From assembly GCF_016802725.1 (NCBI RefSeq), contig NC_052665.1, positions 17,738,501-17,802,500 on the forward strand: a stretch of DNA of 64,000 nucleotides, given 5' to 3'. Under the pieces are notes generated by a model, which worked only from the letters and a program-made list of their open reading frames with translations, was not told where the DNA came from and ran no database searches. The stretch is from Solenopsis invicta (Eukaryota > Arthropoda > Insecta > Hymenoptera > Formicidae). Position numbers and translations under genes: made by a program. This document shows positions 25,290 to 36,489 of the stretch, piece by piece. How positions within the stretch are numbered: the first letter of the stretch is position 1; the number at the start of each line of letters is the position of its first letter.

Positions 25290-25800
25290 ATTATGTGCAA
25301 TAGCGGGAAGAACGTAGCAATCGAACGAACACACGGATGCACTCGAAACTCGATTTCGCGGATCGCAACGAAACAAAGTGTTACCACTCCCGAACACGTC
25401 CATCACGCGAATCGTCCGCGAGTGGTAACACTTTTCCTTCGATTTCGCGCGTGTCTATCTCGTGATTTTTTTTTCCCTCCCCTGACGTTTTCCCGCCACC
25501 TCCGGGAGAAAGCGTTGACCAACGATTTTCGGACGCAACGGTGCAACGGTACGGCACGACACGGCACGGTACGGCGACGCAGCCGCGCCGAATTATCGTC
25601 ATTTTTCGTCATTTGCCGCGTCCGCCCGTTTGCCCGTCCAAAAGTGTCGTAAAATACATTGAAAAAAACGTTCCTCCGTAAATACCGACGAGCGTCGCCA
25701 CGTGGACCACGTGTCAGCTGCGCGCCCCATGAAATCGCCCGCGTCCTCGAAACGCGCGTCATTCGGCACAGCGTAACAAAACTCGTAATTCCGCATTGTG
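25290..25800. other. CpG-rich patch downstream of the candidate promoter
   Basis: CpG density is high, with GGTACGGCACGACACGGCA-type low-complexity words near 25,549-25,575. Overlapping frames on both strands (up to 133 codons) result from the lack of AT-rich stop codons and have no recognisable content. The patch contains the perfect 15-bp inverted repeat. It may be regulatory DNA in the first intron. Confidence 0.35.
25375..25434. repeat. perfect 15-bp inverted repeat with 30-base spacer
   Basis: AAAGTGTTACCACTC at 25375-25389 is exactly mirrored by GAGTGGTAACACTTT at 25420-25434. It lies inside a GC-rich patch downstream of the candidate promoter island. The spacer is CpG-rich. It could be a transcribed hairpin or a paired protein-binding site; nothing else in the sequence distinguishes these. 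Confidence 0.6.
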
Positions 25801-28800
25801 ACATTTACTAATCAGGTCTGATCAAGATTTAATTCCATCGACAAAAGCAAAATTAACGAATACTGATATGCGACCTCCTCTTCGACGTAGAGAAATTTTC
25901 TTTCATGCTCATCTGGCAATCTCCCTCGTTTTAATAACATATTCGACGACGAGAATAATGAGACGCATATTATACATATTTTCGTGCCATAATTTAATAT
26001 CTACATTTTTGTCATTTTTTTATTTTCATAGATACTGCTCGCTTATTAAGATAATGTAATTTCACACGCAACATGAGAATTATTGTTGCACGCGTATTTT
26101 ATAATATAATAATGCATTATATTAATTATGTAGAATATTTTATTTCAAATTTTGAAACCATATCTTTAAAAATTTTAACAGAGCTATCACATTACAGAAA
26201 AAAATTCTTTTTAGTAACAGCAAATTTTATGTAATATTTTAAAACGTTGCTGTAATTAAAAGTTTGTATATCAACGCTAAATTCTACAATTTTTTAGAAA
26301 GTGTGTTATGTTTCTTTGTGCATAAATAAAAAAAGCTTAATTATCTGTCTCGAGAATCCACATTTACTCGCGACAATTTAATATCCCATTGTTATATAAA
26401 CTAATTAAAATCTTGTCACGTTAAGGAAGGAGCATGCGCGAAGTAGTGGTATTAATTTTCTCAGTTTGTAGCTACGCTTTTGTAGCGAAATTATATAAAA
26501 GTCAAACGCGAGACGTAACTTCGTAATATTATGCAAGAATAAATTCAAAGGCCAGAGATTAATTCGATACTCTGAAACGCCAGAACAACCAATATCCTAC
26601 GAGATAAAAGGAAGAATTTCTTACATGATAAGCTCATGAAGGTTAAATCAACTTTTACACCGAAAATTCACTCAGCATATTTTCAGTATGAAACTTGATT
26701 CATCCCTCACGTGAACTTTATCCCAGAACAATACATTCTTCCAATTGCGAAGAATTATTTCAACATCTAATCGCTATACTTTCTTCGGATTGCACAAATT
26801 CGTAGCTTTCCAATTTATCCGTCAATCTCATCTGTCTTCGCTACAATGTTTTTTTCTCCTGGCTACGGACTCACACAGAACGGCAATGGTTGTTCTTGTT
26901 CCACGGTATTGAATTCGCATCAAGAATCGAGAGACCAAATGCGTTGTAGAACAAGCGAGACAAGTCTCTTCGTTCCCGATCTCGTCGATGCATTTTTCTT
27001 AGGGGCTTTCCCCATTTGCCTCTCGCGGTCGTGCTTTGCGAATTTCCTTGGGCGCGCGGACAGCGTATATCCACCCCCTCGCAAATCCGAATCCATACGC
27101 GCACATAGGACAGACATGCATGTACATGCACACAGAAGTTACTCGGGGGTAACATCAAAGAAACTTTACAGCGAGGTCGGTGTCGCTTAACTCGCTGCGA
27201 CGAGGCCGCATAGACGCGCTCTCGTTGCCAGTAATTGCTATAGTCCGCAGTTTTGAAGCATTGTACTACATACGTATCACTACGCGCGGAACTCGAATGG
27301 GAACAAATGGAGTTTCGTCTCGAGGCGTGTCAAATCGACCGCACTGCGCGCGGTTTCTACGGCTTCCATTCTATTTTTTTTTCACACCGTTTACCGACGA
27401 TTAATTCATTCGCAACGCACTCCGTGCCGAACAATGCCGCGACGAGACGATGGACGAAAAATATTAACGAATCCATCCACGGACAATCCACTATTTTCAA
27501 GCGATATTGTTCTTCTACAACTAATCCTATTTTCTTCCTTTTTTCTATCTGTGTATTATAATTTGTTCTTCGTCGCTGTTCCGTGTCAAATATATAAATT
27601 TTATTTAAACAAATATTCCTTGTAATTCGGTGTATTATCAGAATAATTTTTAATTGGATCGAAAGTTTTATCTTGCGGATAATTTTATACATTTTCTGAA
27701 TTTACCTCTCGCTTGCGCAAATTCGATTAAACGCCAACTTTGAAGATTAAATACCTTGGTAACTAAACCTCGAATTCAAGTACTGATACAGTAAAGTTCA
27801 CTTGACAGTAAATGATGAAACTAATTTATGTAGATTTAACGGGTATGTAAATGTAGCAATAAATAATATACGTCCGAACAAAATGTAAATTGCTGGTAAA
27901 ATATTTCTGACGCAAAGAAGAAGCATATGGAGAATTTCGTCGCGTATTTTCCGATATCACGCGGTACGTTTTGCATAATCACATAATCCAGTGCCGCGAT
28001 CGTAGCTTCGTAATTTATCCGTGGCCATTATTATCTACAGCGACCCAGTATCAGGAGGATGATAATTTAATTTACTGCCAATTCTCTGTTTCATACCTCC
28101 GCGTCGTTCGAAATCGAAAGACAAAATATCGACGTCATGTGAAAAGCGACGTTTACATTTGTGGATTGTTAATCGCATTTGTATATTGATTAATATAATT
28201 TACGCGTTAATCGTTATGGTCTTCAATTTAAAAATCACATCGTCAGGTCAGATATGAATATAATTAGAAGAAAGCTTCAAGAACAAAAAAAAGATTATAT
28301 TCTATACAAATTTTAATCATTTTTCGTGCTCTCTTTTCTGAAATAATATAATGTTTCTGACAAACCAAAAAAAAAGGAAAAAAATGTGATATATTAATTA
28401 TACTTATGTAAATATGGATCAAAATATATTTGCATAAATCAACAGATAAAGAAAATGAATTGGCTATCAATGCGATCGTTGGATGATATTTTGTTCTTGC
28501 AACTTGCCCTTTAACGATATTCCAAAATTAATTCGCGATCCAGTGATACATAGAACAAGCGCTGCACATTTGGATAATTACACACACGAAACAATAGCGG
28601 CGAACGAAACATGCCACGGTATCGAGACAAGTTAATTAGATTGCCGCCGGTATCTAACTCGTCTAATGACATGCAAACCATTATTCTCATCATCCATCAA
28701 AAAGTAATTCTCACTGTCACTCTCTCTGTAAGATCCACTGCACAAGAATCTCTCTTATCGTATAACGATTTTCTGTAGGTATTCTGAAAGAAAGCTACAC

Positions 28801-31280
28801 TTCAACTGGACGATAACATTGCATATATTTATATGCCTATAATATGTTTATTTATTAATTATACCTTTGTTAATTCTTTTTTATGTTTTATAAGCTAAGA
28901 GTTGTGAAAAAGGACAATACACCAGAGTATTCTAAATAAGTGTCCAAGATTCAGTATATTCTAACAGTGTAGTGTCCTAAAATGCTTGGATAAACTTTGG
29001 GACAAAGGATTTCCGCGAATTAAACTTCAGCAAAATTTTATCCCGCATTTAATTTTATGCAAACTTCAACGGAATCTCAATTCACGACTCTCTCTCTTTC
29101 TCACACACAAAAATATTCAATATAAAAAAATTAAAGAGTAAAAATTAAAACTAAAAAATTTGAAAAAATTGAGAAAGTCAAATCAATTTTTCTTTTTTAG
29201 AGAAAAGTTAACTTAATAAAAAAATATTTTTGCTATTTTTTGTTATTTTCTCTTCTATATATCTCTTTAAATATTTAAAATTTTACTAAAACACTATATG
29301 TAAAAATATATATATAAATATTATATTTAACACTATATTTAAAAATATATTAAATCCTGATTTATAAATTAATTAAATTAATTTAAAAATGTTTATTTAA
29401 ATATTTTTTATACAAGAGTTGAAATACTATTTTTGCAGCGTCTATAAATTGATTTAGTGATGGAGGTCATCAAGTATTGTGTGTGATAAATTAAACGTTC
29501 ATTAGATAACAAAAACCGAAATTAATTAACTTCTTTCTAAGCAAAAATATTTTATAGCCTTTGGAAATACAGCTTCCAGGAATCCGTATAATGTTAATTA
29601 ATACAGGGTTAAAGCGCGTAAAAGGTTTTAGTCGACAATATAGTAGTATATCCATTATATGCATAATCACATTCTATTACATGATAATAATACAGACCTA
29701 ACGATAGTGCACAATAATACAATGTGCACCGTCGCAACTGTAGCGAGTAACAAATTAGAGAATAATTATTGATTTTTTTCTTTGAACACTTGTTACTGAC
29801 TAAAATAATAATTTTTAATAGTCTTTATTTAAATAATTCATTTCTTGCACGTTCCGTTGTTTGGAGCTTAATATATTTTATTTCTTCTATCTCCTTGCAG
29901 TCTATTGCTACGTATATAATAAAGAATTCCAGAGCATCAGAAAATGTCAGGCATCGCACGTAATAACTTAAATCGTTCGCATAGATACGATAATACGCGA
30001 AAGCATATTTTGTATTAATAGTATATACACCAATAGCGATTTGCAAAGAGAGAGAAACGTCGTTCCCCGTAATAGATGAAATGTACGACTATAAACAGCT
30101 ATTATTTAATTACAAAATACCAAAATAATCGACCGATTTGACCATCATCGTACTCGAGAGAGATTGTTAATACCAAATTCGTATGGTTTATTAGAAATTT
30201 ACGGCTGTGATGCAGTCATAATTCGCCGCTATTTCGTAATTAGTACCGCAAAGTTATAATTTTCAGAAGTCTCCGGCGAAATATTACCAAGTAAAATTGA
30301 AAGCTATTTAATCGTTTCCAATGACGCATGCATTTGTGTATTCCTCTGAGAATAAAAGCGATTTAACGTACAAGCAAACGAGTCTTAAAGATAACAAGTT
30401 GCATTCTATCAAAATTTAAATATCCAATATTGAAACGCAAAGAGTTGATAGTATAAAATAAAACAAAAAAAAGTAGTATTTTTGGCGTAGCGAATTTATT
30501 GCATCAGTGTAATGAATAAATGGATTAACGCTTATTTTCTTCGAATAAAAAGTTCTTCGCGTTTTAAGGATAACCATTAAGGAAAATCAAGTTGTCCTAG
30601 TAGCAACTTTTCCCGGTTTTCGTAAGCTCGTGATAATTATGGAGCTCTCCATGAACGTAGTTACTTCTTTATAAAATATATCTTTAAGGAGTAGATCCGC
30701 CTCTTCTACTCTTCTTACTTTCGAAGAAAATACATCCTTGAAAGCGCAATTATCTATTAATTCTCAAACACCAACGACACGGTCCTTAGCTGCACGTTAA
30801 CGAAATTACGATTTTTTGAATAATCAGAGTTTCTCAAGATAAGAATATGGAGATGGTGTTTTTAAACAAACAAAACTTATTCCAGAATTCGCTTGAATCA
30901 GGCGAAGACGCCGTTAAGGCGCATGGCTCTTTGAGACGAGCCCTCTTCTTGTTTCTTTGCACGCCCGTGAATTTTCGGGACGAGCCAATTTGGCTTTGTT
31001 TCATTTTTCATTTAGTCTCTCTTCCTCCTTTTATCCCCTTGCCATGAACTCATTTTTCACTTAACCCGTCGCCCGATCTATACTCGATCCACGAACCAAG
31101 GTAAAGCGATTTTCATCAGCAAACGCGAGTTTGCGCTTCTTTTTTTTTTATAGATCACGTAAGTTAACCTGTCGAACGCCCTTAAATAATAGTGGAGTTA
31201 ATTTTGATCTCACAGAAAGGAATGTCGAGCAGGTATGTATATAGATCTTTTTACCGATATTACAGGATTTTTAATCAGGT
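25801..31280. other. non-coding stretch
   Basis: Mostly AT-rich, with a GC-richer interval at 26,840-27,450 containing several overlapping short frames without domains. No RNA gene, exon or element could be supported beyond the small direct repeat near 29.3 kb. Confidence 0.55.
29290..29350. repeat. 39-bp spaced direct repeat
   Basis: AACACTATATGTAAAAATATAT recurs 39 bases later as AACACTATATTTAAAAATATAT, in very AT-rich DNA. Confidence 0.7.
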
Positions 31281-31290
31281 TTCTCAGCAT

Positions 31291-31415
31291 CCTCCGCGTT
31301 CATGATACTCTCGTATTACATCCGTAATGAGCGAAGGTCTCCAGTACAATAATTGAATCGATAAACTTTTATCTTGTATACAAATGTAATACGAGAGTAC
31401 CATGAATCGTGGAGG
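31291..31415. repeat. inverted repeat able to form a 30-bp stem with a 64-base loop
   Basis: The arm 31291-31320 (CCTCCGCG ... ATACTCTCGTATTACA) is the reverse complement of 31385-31415 (TGTAATACGAGAGTA ... CGTGGAGG). They differ by two substitutions and one extra base. The loop contains one arm of a second, wider inverted repeat. No known miRNA is recognised in either arm. Confidence 0.65.
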
Positions 31416-31881
31416 AATACAATTAAAATTGTAATGATATCTTGTTACATCATTTGATCTTCTTTCAATGTAACACTTGACACGCATATACTCGACTTTT
31501 TCACGAACTCTTTGTGGAACAATACTCGTATATTTTCACGTGTCTCTAAGTATTAAAATACGTTATCTTGTTCATCAGCCATGATTCAAATGAAATCAGT
31601 GAATAGCGATTTTCCGTCAGAGTCGGCGGTACTCTATGGGGCTTGTCGTAAAGTAGTCATAAATTCAACGAGCATCGCGAATGTGCGTGCAATACTCAGG
31701 AGGAAATGTAACGCCGTTGTCGTCGCATCCTCGAGGATGCCTTTGATACCTTTGCTCTACCGTGACGGTAATCATGGAAACGCACCAAATCTCACTATCC
31801 AATAGAAGATACCGGAGAACAATGCTCTCAGCATCACAGCGATAAAGGTCGATTCAATTATCGTACTGGAGACCTTCGCTC
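31329..31881. repeat. wide inverted repeat interleaved with the preceding hairpin
   Basis: The arm 31329-31373 (GAGCGAAGGTCTCCAGTAC ... TTTTATC) is the reverse complement of 31841-31881 (GATAAAGG ... GGAGACCTTCGCTC). Over the first 33 bases there is one mismatch, followed by a 4-base gap. The spacer is about 465 bases and includes a 16-base perfect palindrome GCATCCTCGAGGATGC near 31727. Similarity stops sharply inside the spacer. Confidence 0.65.
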
Positions 31882-32070
31882 GTTGCACTCCGCATCTACT
31901 TTTGTTCCTCGCGATCCAGTTTATTTCTTAGATTGGTCATGGGCTATTGTCTTGATCAAATAAACGGAGAATGTGTGCGTTGACGGGCGGTGTCACTATC
32001 GATTAGATGTTGAAATTACTTGAATGCTAAAATCGATAAGTATAAAATCACGAATACGTTTCGTATCAAT

Positions 32071-32118
32071 AATTAATAAAATATTACAATTAATAAAATA
32101 TTAGAATTAATATACTAG
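32071..32118. repeat. 17-bp AT-rich tandem repeat, about three copies
   Basis: AATTAATAAAATATTAC is followed by a copy ending in G and by a shortened third copy. The unit is low-complexity and has no coding role. Confidence 0.8.
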
Positions 32119-32612
32119 AATTAAATGTCCTCAAAATAACAGTTTGTCATATTGGACTGCTATTTTATACCACGAAGCTTCTTATACAAAATTTTCTGCC
32201 ACTTTTGTTACTTGAATTAATTATAATAAATCTAGATTCTTTGAATCGATTCATCAATGTCTCATTAAATTTTAATCAAAGATCATGAAACAAAATTTAG
32301 AAAATATTATGTACGTATATGTATATGTATATTTATATATTTGTACTTGTATATGTGAGTGTATGCTACTTAAAACTCGATATTACATGGATAATAAAAA
32401 CTCGTTAAATTTACCAATTACCTTGATAGAAATAAAAAATTTGAAGTATGAAATTGAGATTTCAAGCATTTAAATTTTAACTAGATGTATAATAATAATA
32501 TCTTGATATTATAATCTGTTCATAATAATGAATTATTATTGGAAAATTAACCAAACATTGTCTCATATAATAAATATATTATTTTTGCACATTTTACATG
32601 AAAAAATAATAA

Positions 32613-32801
32613 ATGTATTTAAAGAAAAGTCTGCAAGCTCTAAATGAGTTATTGCATACACAAATTCATGCTACAAGAGTAATAGATAATTGCTATAAAA
32701 TTAAAACATGCTTGCAAAAACATCGAGTGGCAAAACAGCGCACTAAAGTAATTTCTCAATTGTTACAAGCCGAAGAGCTTCCAAAACTTTTCTCTCCTTA
32801 A
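32613..32801 (+). CDS. small open frame, possible exon or retrocopy fragment (unrecognised)
   Basis: A 62-codon frame begins at an ATG directly preceded by two in-frame TAA codons and ends in TAA. The composition is more protein-like than other frames in this AT-rich region: amphipathic, helix-prone and basic, with LQALNELL near the start and KIKTCLQKHRVAKQRTKV in the middle. An AATAAA lies about 85 bases after the stop (32885), though such motifs are frequent in AT-rich DNA. The spacing of leucines and basic residues faintly recalls the helical integrase-binding domain of HDGF/LEDGF-like proteins, but this is an impression and not an identification. No convincing acceptor precedes it. It may be chance, a terminal exon or a relic. 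Confidence 0.2.
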   Translation: MYLKKSLQALNELLHTQIHATRVIDNCYKIKTCLQKHRVAKQRTKVISQLLQAEELPKLFSP

Positions 32802-32899
32802 CTGGAAAAGATTTCTTTTGTCTCTTAATCTTTAAACAACAAATCCTTAAATCAGTAAAAAATTTAAAATTAAATTATTATTAAAATAAACGCTTTTAC

Positions 32900-35800
32900 C
32901 ATCTAATTTTAAATAACACTATATATTCAAACAACACAAGACATGTATGAAAAATATTTTAATTTTTCGAACTTTTTAAATATCTATTCCAAATACTTCT
33001 GACAATTATATTTTGCTATTTAGTATTTATTTTTAGATTTTATGTTATTAGAATATTTATTTTTGGCCTTTGTAGTCGGCCGGGATATTTTCATTGTTGC
33101 ATTCACCGTGGCATCATTACTCATTTTATCTTTTATTCACCTTTCAACGAACTGTACGAGAGAACAGCGATATCAATCGAACAAAAATTAAAAAGTTCCT
33201 CGTGAAGTTAATATCAACGCCGCGTCTTTTGCCTCCGAATATAAAAGCCGCGCTCATCGATCAACAAAACGACGTACAAACTTTTTCGGAACCTCAAAAG
33301 ATCTCGATAACAGCGCCGTGGCACGAACGGCCAAGGGCGAAGTACAAAGTCGATAATGCGTTCTGATCCAAAAGCCACGGTTTAAAATGTTAACGATACC
33401 CCAATAATATAGAATCATCTTTTTTTCAGTAGGAAATATGACATTGTAACATTTTAATGCGAATATTAACATTCTATCAAATTATATCAATTGATTGATA
33501 TTAAGTGTCAATGATTAAATATCAATGTTTTGATATATGATTTTAAGATTAAGACTCTCAATTAGTGAGCTAGTATAGATATAAATTTTGACACGTTTCG
33601 TTAAAAATTAATTTTGTAATCTCGCTAAATGTAATATAGATTTCTATTTTAAATTGGACAAATTTGGATTAAAATTTAAGTTTGTCATAAATATAAGATA
33701 TTAAATTATTATAAAAATGATACTTTAAATTATTATATATTGTTTCAGTAGCGAAGCTTTTTTGGTCCAATGTTTCTAAGAACATTTGTTCTTTCTTTTT
33801 AATCCGGAAACACGCTCACAAAATTTCAAAACTACTTGTGATTCCCACGCTCTCTCTCTATATATATTTTTATTTATTTTATTATTTATATACATAAAAT
33901 GGATAAAAAAACTGCTATTATTAGATATACCGGCATTAACACGAGGCTTCATCGACTGTCTATCAACATTGCGCATTGGCATTCGTGTAAGCATTTTTAG
34001 GCTGTCTTATAGAAACGCGGATTGCCTTCTTCGTTCGTCCTGGCTTACGGACCGGTGCAAATTACCAGAGCTTTTTATCCTTTGAAGCGACGCACCCCCG
34101 CGTCGTAGTGTCCTGCTGCCTTTGCGATTAAATCAGACTCGGCCTTCTCTGGCTTCTTCCCTCTCGCTTTCCCCAAACTTGCTTTCCCGCGGTCTCTCGC
34201 TCGCGCTCGCGCTCGCGGCGAGCTTGCGCGCCTCATCCTGCACCCGGAGGTCTCCTCCGCAGAGGAGGACCATCAGGATCCCGATCAGTTTACCGGCGTC
34301 CCTCAGTCCGTGCGGTCGCGTTCGGTACTCGCATTCGATCCGCTGAATCACGTGCGTCCTCGGCAAAGGGTGAGAGAGAATAAAGCAGGCGATGTCGACA
34401 TTAATGCTCCTCGAACGCGTCACTGCAGCATCATCGAATCGCCCTCGAGATGTGTGAAACTCCTCCAGGATTACCGCTACAGGTTTGCGAATATTTTCAT
34501 TCAGATCGATCGCGCCGAAATTCATCGGCATCGTGAGAAAATATTAATTTCGGGACGCTTCGGGTTTTTCAAAAATTAACACAATAGCTCCGCAAAACAT
34601 GTACAGATTGATTTCTTCATTGTAATGAGAAATTACAAAGGAATATTTTTTTAAATACGGATAGTTTGAAACTCTTTGTAAATTTTGCAAGATCTGTTCA
34701 TCGATCTTTTATGATTACGAATACATTTTATACACTTTTATCTTTTGATATTTCATTACAAGAAATATATTTTTTTCATTATTATATAAAATAATAAATT
34801 TAACGTACGGTTCTTCCATTTTAATTATCAGTGACTTGAATTTTACATTTTCTGGTGTTGAATAATTCTTCAGAATTAGTGTTCCAAATACGAAAAGTTT
34901 TAATTCCATTTATTATATATCTTGTGCATATGTAAAGAAGTTTACATTTTTAAGCAGATCTTCGATTTATTTGCTCTGCAGATAAGTAAATTTTAATTCA
35001 GTCGTAATTGTAATAACATTTACTTTCTTGTAAGAAAAATAAATTTGCCTTCGCACTTCGAGGATTTTCACGTTTTTGAACAGTCCATGAAAACGTACGG
35101 AAGTTTTAAAAGGTTAGAATCTTGACTCTTCGTGAATTTTCATTCAGATCGGCTACAGTGATATTTGATCTCATCCCGTGAGAAAGGCACTTTTCATGCG
35201 AAGGGCGTGAAGAATTTCGCTTCGCGGTGCAGCCCTTTGGGATCCGCGCGTTGTGGGTTAGCGAATTTTAATTCCGGTCAGTTACACCGAGGTTTACCCT
35301 TGCAACAAAAAGAAGTTACTTTTGAAGTGAACACATGTCGAGGTAAATTTGCATATTCGTGTTAAAATTCTTCGAGATTGTTATAACGAATGCAAAAATT
35401 TTATTTGAGATCGGTAACACCGATAAACGTTCCTGTTTAAAAGTTTGCTTTTTACTAGTGGAATCTATAGATTTGCAAAAGTTTTTTAAGATATGTCCAT
35501 TTCTGATTTATGAATATAATTGGCATCGCTCGTGATGCCGTTTGTTCTTATTGTCAAGAAAGATTCCGTTTTCTTTACGAATGAAAGGTCTTGCATCCAC
35601 GAACTTGAAAGTGCAAAGCTTTGCTGGAAGATTAATGTAATAAGTTTGCATATTTTAAATTACATCGATTGTAGCAACGTTTGTTTCTAAGAGAATGGCA
35701 GGAGTTATTCTAGAATTATAACGAACTTCTGACCGAAGCTCTCGATATATTCGACAAAAACACATTCACCGTGGTTGGTAACGCGTTCGCCTTATCCGAT

Positions 35801-36420
35801 ATACTTAATTTATGGCCGGAAACGTATATTACCTCGCAATGATTAATGCAAATCAAATGCGGTTATCGATTCGTCGATATGAGAGATCTGCAAGCGCTTT
35901 TTATTAATCGGCGTCTCGCAACTGTGGAATGACTTCGGTTCGCGCCAGTTTCCATAATATCGCTCTCGCATTGCGGCAAGAAACAAATTAATTTCGCGAG
36001 CGCGATACCCGTCGCTGGTTCCTGTAACTTTTTAATGAAAGCTTCGATTTTCGGGGCTGAGCATCATCGAAAAGTTTCTGCGCGGAATCGAAATACGACA
36101 ACTTTGTAAACATACGTATATTTGTTATCTTTTATTTCTCCCCCAATAGCCCGCAAGCCTCAGATCTCGTGATATCTTCTGCAATGTGAGATCGATTTAA
36201 AACGTCGACTTCTTGTCTGTGATAGCCGTCATTTGTAACGTTCGAATTGCATCGCTATTCTTCAGAAATCAGCTCGCGGAGAAAGCCACGTGTTTCCGCT
36301 CAGTCACCAAAATAAATGATGAAATGTGGGAATAATTGTATTGTCACTTAAATAAAACGTTTATTGTCACTTTTTTTTTAATTGAGACATCGACGGCACG
36401 TGCACCGCGAGTGACTCGTC
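32900..36420. other. non-coding stretch with a GC-rich patch
   Basis: AT-rich to about 34,080. At 34,080-34,540 there is a CpG-rich patch with CTCGCG repeats near 34,198-34,215 and a TCCTCCGCAGAGGAGGA near-palindrome at about 34,251. From 34,560 it is AT-rich again, with mixed composition at 35,150-36,300. The overlapping frames in the patch show no domain. Confidence 0.5.

Positions 36421-36422
<2 letters not shown>

Positions 36423-36485
<63 letters not shown>
36423..36485. repeat. compound microsatellite (GT)19 followed by (AT)12
   Basis: An uninterrupted GT run (36423-36460) switches directly to an AT run (36461-36485). Frames of 72-154 codons that cross it on both strands are artefacts of the repeat. 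Confidence 0.97.
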
Positions 36486-36489
36486 CTTT

